Assembly: GCA_000263395.1 (NCBI GenBank)
Contig: AJXE01000013.1
Coordinates: 1 to 64,000 of the forward strand
Length of the DNA stretch: 64,000 bases
Direction of reading: 5' to 3'
Source: Stutzerimonas stutzeri TS44
GTDB lineage: Bacteria > Pseudomonadota > Gammaproteobacteria > Pseudomonadales > Pseudomonadaceae
Under the pieces are notes generated by a model, which ran no database searches, had not been told where the DNA came from, and saw only the letters and a program-made list of their open reading frames with translations. Made by a program: the position numbers and the translations under genes. Of this stretch, positions 1 through 10,213 are shown one piece after another (positions within the stretch are counted from its first letter, which is position 1; every line of letters begins with the position of its first letter).

Positions 1-134
1 AGGTCTTCGACGTGCTCTGAGACATGAGACCCGGACGTTCGTCCGTACATCTGGCGGTGGGCTGAAGCCCACCCTGCCAGGCAGCGCCGTGAACCGTAGG
101 GTGGGCTTCAGCCCACCAATTCCGCAGCCGCAGG
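1..134. repeat. 134-bp direct repeat, copy 1, with REP-like double hairpin
   Basis: This stretch is repeated at 175-308 with seven mismatches over 134 bases. It contains two facing arms (about 56-77 and 96-117) built on GTGGGCTGAAGCCCAC and GTGGGCTTCAGCCCAC. Each arm can fold on itself, and the two arms can also pair with each other. The same arm pair recurs before prfB at 48248-48312, so the inner part looks like a dispersed REP/BIME-type element. The copy may extend beyond the left window edge. No convincing gene was seen in 1-353; the reading frames there are short and are driven by the repeat. Confidence 0.85.
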
Positions 135-174
135 TCCTGCCCAGCGTCAACCCATCAGGTTGGCCTGGCGAAGA

Positions 175-308
175 AGGTCTTCGGCGTACTCTGAAACATG
201 AGAGCCGGGCGTTCGTCCGTACATCTGGCGGTGGGCTGAAGCCCACCCTACCAGGCAGCGCCGTGAACCGTAGGGTGGGCTTCAGCCCACCAACTCCGCA
301 GCCGCAGG
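175..308. repeat. 134-bp direct repeat, copy 2, with REP-like double hairpin
   Basis: Second copy of the unit at 1-134, offset by 174 bases and about 95% identical. The hairpin arms are at about 230-251 and 270-291. The duplication covers the hairpin pair plus about 55 bases of left flank and 17 bases of right flank, so a larger segment than the REP-like core was tandemly duplicated. Its right end lies 46 bases past the stop codon of the minus-strand dsbG gene, where it could act as a transcription terminator or mRNA stabiliser. That role is inferred. Confidence 0.85.
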
Positions 309-353
309 GTGGAAAACGCGCGCAGCGCTTTTCCACTCATCCCTAGCGCCGCC

Positions 354-1121
354 TCAGCGCGGCCCCATGATCGTTTCCAGCACATCCGGCTGCGGCGCGC
401 CCTGGTGCTGTTGCAGCCGGCCGTTGGCATCGAGGTAGAAGATCGCCGGCGTGGCCTGGGCACCCAGCTCGCTCATCAGCGCAAGGTTGTCGGCGAGCTG
501 CTTCTGCAACTGCGCTGGAATCTTCTCCAGCGGCTTCAGCTTGCTCGCCTTGCCGGCCGCCTCGTGCTCGTTGAGCGCGGCCTCGGGCTTGCTGGCGCTG
601 AGCAGCGCGGCGGACTTGCCGGCGCTGTCGGCGCGCAATATGCCGACCATGATGTGCCGCAGCTGTACCTTGCCCGACTCGACCCAGGGCCGCGCCTGCT
701 TCCAGAACATGTTGCAGTACGGGCAGTTCGGATCGCTGAACATGTAGATGATGCGCGGCGCGTCCGCCTTGCCGTCGGCGATCCAGGTGCTGTTTTCCAT
801 GCGCGCCCACATCTCCTTGGCGAGCGGTTCGTAGACCAGCTTCTCCAGGTGCGCGCGGGTCAGGTCCTCGCCCTTGGCATCGAGCAGGCTGCCGATCAGC
901 ACATGCTCGCCATCCGGGGTGAGGTACAGCGCCATGCCCTGGCCGTTGTAACGCGCGGCATAGCCTTTCATGCCACCGGGCGCTTCGAAGGTGCCGACAA
1001 CCTCGGCGCCACGCGCCTCGACGGCCTTGATCGCCTCCGGCAGTGCCTCGGCCTGCGCCACGGACAGTGCCAGCAGGCTTACACCGGCGAGCAGGTAGGG
1101 TAACGGCTTGAATCGAATCAC
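354..1121 (-). CDS. dsbG: DsbG/DsbC-like periplasmic thiol:disulfide interchange protein
   Basis: A 255-residue secreted thioredoxin-fold protein. A Sec signal peptide spans about residues 1-24 and ends in AQA. The N-terminal part resembles the DsbC/DsbG dimerisation region. The catalytic motif CPYC is at 133-136 and the cis-proline loop is seen in ATPAIFY. The family reduces or isomerises disulfides and protects periplasmic cysteines. The start is a GTG overlapping the upstream TlpA-fusion stop as GTGA, so the two are translationally coupled. It is the last gene of copR-copS-tlpA-dsbG, which suggests a role in repairing copper-induced thiol oxidation (inference). DsbC is the alternative name; the single CPYC and the length fit DsbG. 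Confidence 0.82.
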   Translation of the reverse strand: MIRFKPLPYLLAGVSLLALSVAQAEALPEAIKAVEARGAEVVGTFEAPGGMKGYAARYNGQGMALYLTPDGEHVLIGSLLDAKGEDLTRAHLEKLVYEPLAKEMWARMENSTWIADGKADAPRIIYMFSDPNCPYCNMFWKQARPWVESGKVQLRHIMVGILRADSAGKSAALLSASKPEAALNEHEAAGKASKLKPLEKIPAQLQKQLADNLALMSELGAQATPAIFYLDANGRLQQHQGAPQPDVLETIMGPR

Positions 1122-1933
1122 TGCGCAGCATCCTCTTTCAGTTTTTCCAGCGCGCGCGCCAGGCTGGCGTGCGAGAGTTCGCCGAGATGGCTGCCGATCT
1201 GGCGGCCCTCGGCGTTGTAGAACAGCGTGGTGGGCAGCGCCGTGGAGCCGACGTGCTGACCCAGACGCCCGCCGCTGTCGAGCAGCACGTTGTCCAGCGT
1301 CAGCCCTGCGGTTCGCAGGAAGCGGCCGATCTCGCCCTCGCCTTCGCCCTGATTGACGAAGAGGAACAGCGTATCGCTCTCGCGCGCCTGCGCCTCGGCC
1401 AGCACCGGCATCTCGCGCCGACACGGCGGGCACCAGGTCGCCCAGAGATTGACCACCAGCGGCTGCCCGGCGTAATCCTCCAGCGCCACCGAACGGCCCT
1501 GGCTGTCACGCAGCGCCATTTCCGGCAGGCGCGTGCCCTGCTCGAGGGAATGCCAGGCCAGGTTACTGAAGCCCCAGCTGAGGACGCCCACCGTCAGCGC
1601 GATGCCCAGCGGCTTGCGCAGTTCGCGGTCGCGCCAGCTCCACCAGATGCCCAGCGCCAGCGCGGCGAACAGCCCCGGCCAGGCGATGAAGCCGCCGTCA
1701 CGGATATCGATGACGCTCAGCCAGTCCCCCTGGTAATACGCCCAGTACAGCGCGACGAAGGCCAGGCGTGCCACCAGCAACCCCACCAGCAGCAGACGAA
1801 ACAGCTGGCGCTCCGGGTTGCGCTCGCTGCGCCGGCCAATCCACCAGCCGGTCAGGGTCGCCAGCAGCAGGCTGCCCAGCAGCAATACATGGGGCACGGC
1901 CAGGGCCAACGGCCCGATATTCAACGTCAACAT
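1118..1933 (-). CDS. Lgt-like membrane domain fused to TlpA-type thioredoxin
   Basis: A 271-residue protein in two parts. Residues 1-128 contain about four membrane segments and resemble a shortened prolipoprotein diacylglyceryl transferase (Lgt) fold, with an IRDGGF-W-G stretch like the Lgt EGGLSFHGG region. Residues 135-271 form a TlpA/ResA-like thioredoxin domain with WCPPC at 167-171 and a LPTT cis-proline loop. The thioredoxin domain should face the periplasm and reduce disulfides. The membrane part lacks enough conserved Lgt residues to be called an active transferase. It lies 42 bases after copS and overlaps dsbG by four bases. The order suggests this protein feeds or partners DsbG, in the style of the Scs copper-tolerance proteins (inference). 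Confidence 0.8.
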   Translation of the reverse strand: MLTLNIGPLALAVPHVLLLGSLLLATLTGWWIGRRSERNPERQLFRLLLVGLLVARLAFVALYWAYYQGDWLSVIDIRDGGFIAWPGLFAALALGIWWSWRDRELRKPLGIALTVGVLSWGFSNLAWHSLEQGTRLPEMALRDSQGRSVALEDYAGQPLVVNLWATWCPPCRREMPVLAEAQARESDTLFLFVNQGEGEGEIGRFLRTAGLTLDNVLLDSGGRLGQHVGSTALPTTLFYNAEGRQIGSHLGELSHASLARALEKLKEDAAQ

Positions 1934-1975
1934 CTACCTCTCCGGTGGTTCGCTCTCGTGTGGGACCTGCAAGGC

Positions 1976-3340
1976 TCAGCCGGGAAACTGCAGGCGGAAC
2001 GTCGTCCAGCCCTGCGCCGAGCTGCAGGTGATAGACCCCCGATGAGCCTGAATGATCGAGTGGGTGATCGCCAGCCCCAGCCCGGCATTGCTCGGGCTGC
2101 CCTCGCGGCGCGCCGGATCGCCCCGGTAGAAGCGGTCGAACAGCCGCTCCAGGTGTTCGGGGGCAATGGCCGCGCCGGGGTTGCTCACGCAGAGCGTCAC
2201 ACCAGCGGTGCTGCGCTCGATGTCCACGCGGATTACCCCGCCGTCGGGCGTGTAGCGCAGCGCATTGGTCAGCAGGTTCGACAGCGCCCGGCGCAGCATC
2301 GCCAGGTCGCCGTGGATCGTCCCGGCGCCGCGCAGCTCGAAGCGGATGCCGCGCTCGTCCGCCGACAGCTGGTAGAAGTCCAGCAGCTGCGCGCACAGCG
2401 CTTCCAGCGCCACCGGCTGCGCATCGGGGACGATCAGGCCGTTGTCGGCCTTGGCCAGGAACAGCATGTCGTCGATCATCCGCGACATGCGCTGCAGCTC
2501 CTCTAGGTTCGAGTGCAGGTTGTCCTGGTACTGCTCCAGCGTGCGTGCGCGGGTCAGCGCGACCTCGGTGTGGGTCATCAGGTTGCTCAGCGGCGTGCGC
2601 AGCTCGTGGGCGATGTCGGCGGAGAAGTTCGACAGCCGCACGAAGGCATCCTCCAGCCGCGCCAGCATGGCGTTGAAGGCCTGCACCAGCTGCTGCAGTT
2701 CTGCCGGGATCGACTCATCGGGGATGCGCTCGCGCAGCGAGCGGGCCGACACCGAGGCGGCCACCTGGGTCACCTCGCGCAGCGGTTGCAGCCCGCGGCG
2801 CACCAGCAGCCAGCCGAGCAACCCGCTGAGCGCCGCGCAGAGCACCAACGCACCCCACAGCCAGCCGCTGAAGGTATGGAAGAACGCCTTGTGCACGGTG
2901 ACATCCAGCAATACCAGCAAGGTCAGGCGCTGCGAGCCGATCAGCACATGCCCCGCCTCGCCGCGCCAGACGCGCCCATCCAGCTGCAGCTCGCCGGCCC
3001 GCTGCCCGACCAGCTCCAGCAGCCGTGGTTCGGCCAACGCGCGCCGCGCTTCGGGATACAGCTGCGCGCCCGTCTCATCGAAGACGAAGCCACGCATTTC
3101 GCTGTGCCCGCCGAGCAGCGCCTGCAGCTGCGGGCGAACCCGCTCGAAATCCTGCAGATCGTCCAGCCCGCTGAGCAGGCGGCGCCCGGCCTCAAGCTTC
3201 TCGTGCAGGGAGTGGCGGTCGAGTTCGTCGAAATGGTGCTGGCTTAGCTGGCCGAAGAAGTAGCCGGCCGCCGCCAGTACGCCGGTGACGGCGAGCATGA
3301 ACATCAGGCTCAGCCGCGCGGTCAGCGACAGCCGCGTCAT
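1976..3340 (-). CDS. copS: copper-sensing histidine kinase CopS
   Basis: A 454-residue membrane sensor kinase of the CopS/CzcS/SilS heavy-metal family. Two membrane segments (about 10-30 and 165-185) flank a periplasmic sensor loop that starts with a His-rich stretch ([15 protein letters not shown]), which is plausibly part of the copper site. A HAMP domain follows, then the H-box [10 protein letters not shown] (near residue 245) with the phospho-accepting histidine, and an ATPase domain with an N-box (LLTNALRY) and glycine-rich GLGLAI. The ATG start overlaps the copR stop as ATGA, so the kinase is coupled to its regulator. Copper specificity is inferred from the neighbours and from CopR boxes. 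Confidence 0.9.
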   Translation of the reverse strand: MTRLSLTARLSLMFMLAVTGVLAAAGYFFGQLSQHHFDELDRHSLHEKLEAGRRLLSGLDDLQDFERVRPQLQALLGGHSEMRGFVFDETGAQLYPEARRALAEPRLLELVGQRAGELQLDGRVWRGEAGHVLIGSQRLTLLVLLDVTVHKAFFHTFSGWLWGALVLCAALSGLLGWLLVRRGLQPLREVTQVAASVSARSLRERIPDESIPAELQQLVQAFNAMLARLEDAFVRLSNFSADIAHELRTPLSNLMTHTEVALTRARTLEQYQDNLHSNLEELQRMSRMIDDMLFLAKADNGLIVPDAQPVALEALCAQLLDFYQLSADERGIRFELRGAGTIHGDLAMLRRALSNLLTNALRYTPDGGVIRVDIERSTAGVTLCVSNPGAAIAPEHLERLFDRFYRGDPARREGSPSNAGLGLAITHSIIQAHRGSITCSSAQGWTTFRLQFPG

Positions 3341-4020
3341 GGTGCGTCCGGCTCGTCGAGCATGTAGCCCATGCCGCGCGCGGTGTGGATCAGCTTGGGT
3401 TCGAAGCCGTCGTCGATCTTCGCCCGCAGCCGGCGGATCGCCACCTCGATGACGTTGGTGTCGCTGTCGAAGTTCATATCCCACACCTGCGAGGCGATCA
3501 GCGACTTGGGCAGCACTTCGCCACGCCGGCGCAGCAAGAGCTCCAGCAGGGCGAATTCCTTGGCGGTCAGGTCAATACGCTGGCCGGCGCGCGTGGCGCG
3601 GCGCTTGAGCAAGTCGACCTCGAGATCGGCGATCCTGAGTTGGGTTTGCAGCGTCGCCGCATTGCCGCGGCGCAGCAGCGTGCGCACCCGCGCCAGCAAC
3701 TCGGAAAAGGCGAACGGTTTGACCAGGTAGTCGTCCGCGCCCAGTTCCAGCCCCTTGACTCGGTCCTCGACGCGGTCGCGCGCGGTGAGGAACAGCACCG
3801 GTACCTCGTTGCCCGAGGCGCGCACCAGGCGCAGCACGTCCCAGCCGTCCAGGCCCGGCATCATCACATCAAGGATCAGCAGATCGTAGGGCGAGCTCAG
3901 CGCGTGCTGCAGAGCATCGGTGCCGGTGGTGACGCGGTCGACGGTGAAACCCGCCTCGCTCAGGCCCTGCTGCAGGTAGGTGCCGGTTTTCGGCTCGTCT
4001 TCGGCGACCAGCAGTTTCAT
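3337..4020 (-). CDS. copR: copper response regulator CopR (OmpR family)
   Basis: A 227-residue two-component response regulator. The receiver domain (1-120) has the acidic pocket EDE at 7-9, phospho-acceptor D51 in LILDVMMPG, and K in VKPFAF. The C-terminal OmpR/PhoB winged helix covers about 125-222. It should activate the divergent copper genes and probably its own operon: an exact CTGACA-N5-GTAAT box lies 64 bases upstream of its start, at 4084-4099. It is closest in style to CopR/CusR/IrlR heavy-metal regulators. The start was chosen at the ATG before KLLVAEDEP, the usual N-terminus of the family; a longer in-frame start upstream has no family support. Confidence 0.92.
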   Translation of the reverse strand: MKLLVAEDEPKTGTYLQQGLSEAGFTVDRVTTGTDALQHALSSPYDLLILDVMMPGLDGWDVLRLVRASGNEVPVLFLTARDRVEDRVKGLELGADDYLVKPFAFSELLARVRTLLRRGNAATLQTQLRIADLEVDLLKRRATRAGQRIDLTAKEFALLELLLRRRGEVLPKSLIASQVWDMNFDSDTNVIEVAIRRLRAKIDDGFEPKLIHTARGMGYMLDEPDAP

Positions 4021-4083
4021 GTCCCGTTCCTCGGCTCGGCGATGGGTGAAGTGTGGCAGCCGCAACGACCGGCCCGCCATTAG

Positions 4084-4099
4084 CTGACAGAAACGTAAT
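4084..4099. promoter_or_regulatory. CopR box between copR and the divergent copper operon
   Basis: CTGACA-GAAAC-GTAAT matches exactly the CTGACA-N5-GTAAT motif recalled for Pseudomonas CopR. It lies 64 bases before the copR start (minus strand) and 66 bases before the DUF2933 start (plus strand), so one site could serve both promoters. A second exact match lies at 7951-7966. Binding is inferred from the motif and the context. Confidence 0.75.
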
Positions 4100-4165
4100 G
4101 TTTCTAACAGCCCGCCGTAACCTCTTGGGGATTATGGTTAAACCATCCACCCAGGAGGTCGAACC

Positions 4166-4355
4166 ATGCAGAGCCACGGAACTCCCCGGCCCTTCTGGCG
4201 CAGCCGCCGCGGCATCGCACTGCTGATGCTGGCGATGATCGGGCTGTTCTATCTGGTGCGCGAACATCTGACGCATACCGCACAGGCCTTGCCTTACCTG
4301 ATCCTGCTGCTCTGTGCGCTCATGCACCTGTTCGGCCATAACCATGGAGGCCACG

Positions 4356-4369
<14 letters not shown>
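4166..4369 (+). CDS. DUF2933 small membrane protein
   Basis: A 67-residue protein with a basic N-terminus, two hydrophobic segments (about 18-33 and 42-56) and a metal-binding-looking C-terminal tail, [13 protein letters not shown]. This layout fits the DUF2933 family, often seen next to copper or silver resistance genes; its function is not known to me. It is the first gene after the CopR box, with the Shine-Dalgarno CAGGAGG about 7 bases upstream. Its end overlaps the start of the P-type ATPase by 14 bases, which implies co-expression. The His-rich tail could pass metal to the ATPase (inference). Confidence 0.75.
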
Positions 4370-6746
<2,377 letters not shown>

Positions 6747-6809
6747 CCTTGCCACGATGTCAGGGATGAACATTCCGCCACGCTCACGCTAGCAACCCGG
6801 GAGACACGC

Positions 6810-7076
6810 ATGAACAGCATCGAACTCAAGGTAACCGGCATGACCTGCGGCCATTGCGTCAAGCATGTCAGCGAGGCGCTGCAGGCCGTGCCCGGCGTCA
6901 CCGGCGTCGAGGTGGACCTGGCCGCCGGCCTCGCCCGTGTCGCCGGCCAGGCCGACAGTCCGGCGCTGGTCGCCGCACTCGACGAAGCCGGCTATCCTGC
7001 CGCCATCAACACCGCCACAACCACCCCCGCCGCGCAGACCGGCTGCGGCGGCAACGGTGGCTGCGGCTGTCGCTGA
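6810..7076 (+). CDS. HMA-domain copper chaperone with Cys-rich tail
   Basis: An 88-residue CopZ-like protein. The HMA domain (1-68) carries the Cu(I)-binding motif GMTCGHC (Cys13 and Cys16). After a short Ala/Thr linker the C-terminus ends in CGGNGGCGC, adding three cysteines not usual in CopZ. It lies 63 bases after the P-type ATPase, which lacks an HMA domain of its own, so it is probably the donor of Cu(I) to that pump (inference). GGGAGAC lies about 4 bases before the start. A mercuric transport protein MerP is unlikely because there is no signal peptide. Confidence 0.87.
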   Translation: MNSIELKVTGMTCGHCVKHVSEALQAVPGVTGVEVDLAAGLARVAGQADSPALVAALDEAGYPAAINTATTTPAAQTGCGGNGGCGCR

Positions 7077-7097
7077 ACCCCTGATCTGGAGATGTAC

Positions 7098-7544
7098 ATG
7101 AAGCCCTATCTCACCGCCCTCGCCGCCCTGCTGATGTCCGGCGTGGCGCACGCCGCCGAGGTGATCGACGTGCACCGCGACGCCAACTGCGGCTGCTGCA
7201 AGGACTGGATCAAGTATCTGGAAGCCAACGGCTTCGAGGTTCGCGACCATGTCGAGCCCAACATGTCGCTGGTCAAGCAGCGCCTGGGCGTGGCACCGCG
7301 CCTGGGCTCGTGCCACACCGGGGTGATCGACGGCAAGTTCGTCGAGGGCCATGTGCCGGTAGCGGCGATCCGCGAACTGCAGCAGCGCGACGATCTGCTC
7401 GGCGTCGCCGCACCCGGCATGCCGGCCGGCTCGCCGGGCATGGACTACGGCCAGCCGCATGAGCGCTACCAGGTGATTGGCCTGACCGAACAAGGCCGTG
7501 ACGTGGTGATGGGCGATTATCTCGGCAGCCAGCCGGTACGCTGA
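7098..7544 (+). CDS. DUF411 periplasmic metal-binding protein
   Basis: A 148-residue secreted protein with a signal peptide ending near residue 19 (VAHA). The mature N-terminus contains DANCGCCKDW, a CxCC motif typical of DUF411 proteins, and a later conserved RLGSCHTG stretch. The fold is predicted thioredoxin-like. DUF411 members are repeatedly found in copper-resistance clusters, and a periplasmic copper-binding role is likely; the exact activity is not known to me. The start at 7098 was preferred over 7092 because CTGGAG then has a normal spacing of six. It is co-oriented with the chaperone 21 bases upstream. Confidence 0.83.
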   Translation: MKPYLTALAALLMSGVAHAAEVIDVHRDANCGCCKDWIKYLEANGFEVRDHVEPNMSLVKQRLGVAPRLGSCHTGVIDGKFVEGHVPVAAIRELQQRDDLLGVAAPGMPAGSPGMDYGQPHERYQVIGLTEQGRDVVMGDYLGSQPVR

Positions 7545-7576
7545 GTTTCGACGGCAGCGCGTCATCAGGAGCCCAC

Positions 7577-7927
7577 ATGGCCTGGATCGTCACCAAGTTC
7601 CTGCTGACCGCCGCCGTGGTGGTGCTGGTCTCGGAAGCCGCCAAGCGCAGCGACAAGCTGGGCGGCTTTCTGGCCGCGCTGCCGCTGATCACCCTGCTCA
7701 GCCTGATCTGGCTGTACGTCGAGCGCCAGCCGGCGGAAAAGATCGCCAACCACGCCTGGTACACCTTCTGGTACGTGCTGCCGACGCTACCGATGTTCCT
7801 CGTCTTCCCCCGCCTGCTGCCACGCCTGGGCTTCTGGCCGACGCTGCTGGCGTGCGCGGTGCTGACCGTCGTCTGCTTCGGTGCGCTGGCGCTGGTGCTG
7901 CGGCGCTTCGGTATCGAGCTGCTGTAA
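7577..7927 (+). CDS. DUF3147 inner-membrane protein
   Basis: A 116-residue protein with four predicted membrane segments (about 3-19, 31-48, 63-80 and 87-108), matching what I recall of the DUF3147 family. It has no Cys or Met clusters and only one His (H59), so direct metal binding is not obvious. AGGAGCCC precedes the start. It follows the DUF411 gene by 32 bases and is the last gene before the second CopR box, so it appears to close the first copper-regulated block. The function is unknown; membership of the copper regulon is inferred from position. Confidence 0.7.
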   Translation: MAWIVTKFLLTAAVVVLVSEAAKRSDKLGGFLAALPLITLLSLIWLYVERQPAEKIANHAWYTFWYVLPTLPMFLVFPRLLPRLGFWPTLLACAVLTVVCFGALALVLRRFGIELL

Positions 7928-7950
7928 CGCTCCGGACGGGCCACATCAAG

Positions 7951-7966
7951 CTGACAGAACGGTAAT
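7951..7966 (+). promoter_or_regulatory. CopR box upstream of copA
   Basis: CTGACA-GAACG-GTAAT is a second exact match to CTGACA-N5-GTAAT. It starts 122 bases before the copA start and 24 bases after the DUF3147 stop. It suggests that copA and the genes after it have their own CopR-driven promoter inside the island. A candidate -10-like TTATGA lies near 7999. Confidence 0.75.
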
Positions 7967-7971
7967 CTTCA

Positions 7972-7994
7972 GCTCAGCTGCGGGTCAGCTGAGC
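7972..7994. other. perfect 9-bp inverted repeat in the copA leader
   Basis: GCTCAGCTG and CAGCTGAGC are separated by five bases. The repeat begins six bases after the CopR box and about 78 bases before the copA start. It could be a terminator for the DUF3147 transcript, a second regulator's operator, or a 5' leader hairpin. No T-run follows, so simple intrinsic termination is weakly supported. Confidence 0.6.
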
Positions 7995-8072
7995 GCCGTT
8001 ATGATGACCAGACATGTTTGCCTCGCGCGCCCACTGGCGCAGCGCGAACAGCCACCATCGAACAGGACCTGC

Positions 8073-9830
8073 ATGCACTCGAACAGCTCGCGGCGCACCT
8101 TCGTCAAAAGCCTTGCCGCCGGCAGCGCCTTCGCCGGGCTCGGGCTGTGGCGCCAGCCCGTCTGGGCGCTGACCAGCCCTGGTCAGCCGACGGCACTCAG
8201 CGGCACCGAATTCGATCTGACCATTGACTCGATGACGGTGGATTTCACCGGCAAACGCCGCACCGCCATGGCCATCAACGGCAGTATTCCCGGCCCGCTG
8301 TTGCGCTGGCGCGAGGGTGACAGCGTGACCCTGCGTGTGCGCAACCGCCTACCGCAGGACACCTCCATCCACTGGCACGGCATCCTGTTGCCGGCCAACA
8401 TGGATGGCGTGCCCGGCTTCAGCTTCGCCGGCATCGCCCCGGACGGCCTGTACGAGTACCGTTTCAGGGTCAAGCAGAGCGGCACCTACTGGTACCACAG
8501 CCATTCGGCGTTCCAGGAGCAGCTCGGCGTCTACGGCCCGCTGGTGATCGACCCGCTCGAGCCGGAGCCGTTCAGCTACGAGCGCGACTACGTGGTGTTT
8601 CTCTCCGACTGGACCGACGAAAGCCCGGCGCGAGTGCTGGCCAAGCTGAAGAAGCGCTCGGACTACTACAACCAGGGCCGCCGCACCCTCGGCGACTTCA
8701 TCGACGACGTCGCCGACAAGGGCTGGCGCGAGAGCTTCAGCCAGCGCTGGGCCTGGGCGAAGATGAACATGTCGCCGACGGATCTGGCCGACATCAGCGG
8801 CGCGACCTATACCTACCTGCTCAACGGCCAGGCGCCGGACGCCAACTGGACCGGGCTGTTCAAGCCGGGTGAGCGCATCCGCCTGCGCCTGATCAACGGT
8901 TCGGCGATGACCTATTTCGACTTCCGCATCCCCGGCCTCAAGCTCAGCGTGGTCGCCGCCGACGGCCAGTACGTCGAGCCGGTACAGGTTGATGAAGTGC
9001 GCCTGGCGGTGGCCGAAACGCTCGACGTGATCGTCGAGCCGGACGGCAGCCAGGACGCCTACACCCTGTTCGCCCAGGCGATGGACCGCTCGGGCTTTTC
9101 CCGCGGCACCCTGGCCGTGCGCCAGGGTCTGCAGGCGCCGGTGCCCGAGCCCGATCCGCGCCCCGAGCTGAGCATGGCGGACATGGGTCACGGCGATCAT
9201 GCCGCGCACGGCGCCGCCACCCCGACCAGCGACATGGACCACGCAGCCATGAGCGGGATGAACCATGAGTCGTCCGGCGGCATGGAGCACGGCGCCACGG
9301 CCGCCATGCAGGCGCATCCGGCCAGCGAAACGAACAATCCCCTGGTGGACATGCAGACCATGACACCGGTGGCCAAGCTGGATGACCCCGGCATCGGCCT
9401 GCGCGACAACGGCCGCCGCGTGCTGACCTACGCCGACCTGCGCAGCACCTTCGCCGATCCGGACGGCCGCCAGCCGGGCCGTACCCTCGAGCTGCACCTG
9501 ACCGGCCACATGGAGCGCTTCGCCTGGTCGTTCGACGGCATCCCCTTCGCCGATGCCGAGCCGATCCGCCTGAAATATGGCGAGCGCGTGCGCATCGTGC
9601 TGGTCAACGACACCATGATGCACCACCCCATCCACCTGCACGGGCTGTGGAGCGACCTGGAGGACGAACACGGCAACTTCCAGATACGCAAGCACACCAT
9701 CGACATGCCCCCCGGCGCCAAACGCAGCTACCGTGTAACGGCCGATGCGCTTGGCCGCTGGGCCTACCATTGCCATATGCTGATGCACATGGACCTCGGG
9801 ATGTTCCGCGAAGTCCGCGTAGAAGAGTGA
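8073..9830 (+). CDS. copA: copper resistance multicopper oxidase CopA/PcoA
   Basis: A 585-residue periplasmic multicopper oxidase. A Tat signal (SRRTFVKSLAAG) opens the protein, so it is exported folded. Three cupredoxin domains follow, with copper ligands HWHG (near residue 100), HSH in WYHSHS, and the C-terminal HPIHLHG and HCHMLMHMDLGM. A Met/His-rich insert (about 370-420, many MxHxxM units) fits extra Cu(I) binding and oxidation. The family oxidises Cu(I) to less toxic Cu(II) and sequesters copper. Start 8073 is supported by an upstream AGGA and by the Tat motif near the N-terminus. It has its own CopR box and is followed by the Met/His-rich protein, copB and a cytochrome c. Confidence 0.93.
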   Translation: MHSNSSRRTFVKSLAAGSAFAGLGLWRQPVWALTSPGQPTALSGTEFDLTIDSMTVDFTGKRRTAMAINGSIPGPLLRWREGDSVTLRVRNRLPQDTSIHWHGILLPANMDGVPGFSFAGIAPDGLYEYRFRVKQSGTYWYHSHSAFQEQLGVYGPLVIDPLEPEPFSYERDYVVFLSDWTDESPARVLAKLKKRSDYYNQGRRTLGDFIDDVADKGWRESFSQRWAWAKMNMSPTDLADISGATYTYLLNGQAPDANWTGLFKPGERIRLRLINGSAMTYFDFRIPGLKLSVVAADGQYVEPVQVDEVRLAVAETLDVIVEPDGSQDAYTLFAQAMDRSGFSRGTLAVRQGLQAPVPEPDPRPELSMADMGHGDHAAHGAATPTSDMDHAAMSGMNHESSGGMEHGATAAMQAHPASETNNPLVDMQTMTPVAKLDDPGIGLRDNGRRVLTYADLRSTFADPDGRQPGRTLELHLTGHMERFAWSFDGIPFADAEPIRLKYGERVRIVLVNDTMMHHPIHLHGLWSDLEDEHGNFQIRKHTIDMPPGAKRSYRVTADALGRWAYHCHMLMHMDLGMFREVRVEE

Positions 9831-9841
9831 AGGAGAAAACT

Positions 9842-10213
9842 ATGAAAACGTTCAAGCAAAACGTCCTGATCGCCTGCAGCCTGGCTGCCGCCCTGCAACT
9901 GACCGCCGTGCAGGCACAGCAGAACCAGCACGACGGCCACCATCCGGAAAAAATGCCGGCCATCGCGCAAGCCAACCAGGCCAAGCAACAGCGAAGCGCG
10001 GACAAGCAAGGCGTGGATCGCGACAACATGATGCAAATGCGCGACGAACACATGGGCAAGGGCCAGATGATGGACCATGACAACATGGGCCAGAACATGC
10101 AGCACCGCGATGTGAATCAGGGCCAGGGCATGGAGCATCGCAACATGGACAACAGCCAGCGGGACAAGAATTCGTCCAAGGGCAACTCCAAGGACAAGCC
10201 GCGTGACCGCTGA
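9842..10213 (+). CDS. small secreted Met/His-rich protein, probable copper binder
   Basis: A 123-residue protein with a signal peptide (about 1-25, ending VQA) and a low-complexity, highly polar mature part. From about residue 60 to 105 it carries many M-x-x-H, MM and H-x-x-M units (for example [20 protein letters not shown]), and the C-terminus is Lys/Ser/Asp-rich. I recognise no family. It lies 11 bases after copA and overlaps copB by 11 bases, so it is translated within the copA-copB operon. The spacing of Met and His suggests a disordered periplasmic Cu(I)/Cu(II) sponge or a shuttle between CopA and CopB (inference). GAAGGAGAAAAC gives a strong ribosome site. Confidence 0.78.
   Translation: MKTFKQNVLIACSLAAALQLTAVQAQQNQHDGHHPEKMPAIAQANQAKQQRSADKQGVDRDNMMQMRDEHMGKGQMMDHDNMGQNMQHRDVNQGQGMEHRNMDNSQRDKNSSKGNSKDKPRDR

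Noticed and set aside
89..346. Possible small protein in the left-end repeats
   Set aside because: The frame encodes the hairpin repeat twice (RRVGFSPP repeated), so it follows from the DNA repeat and not from coding selection.
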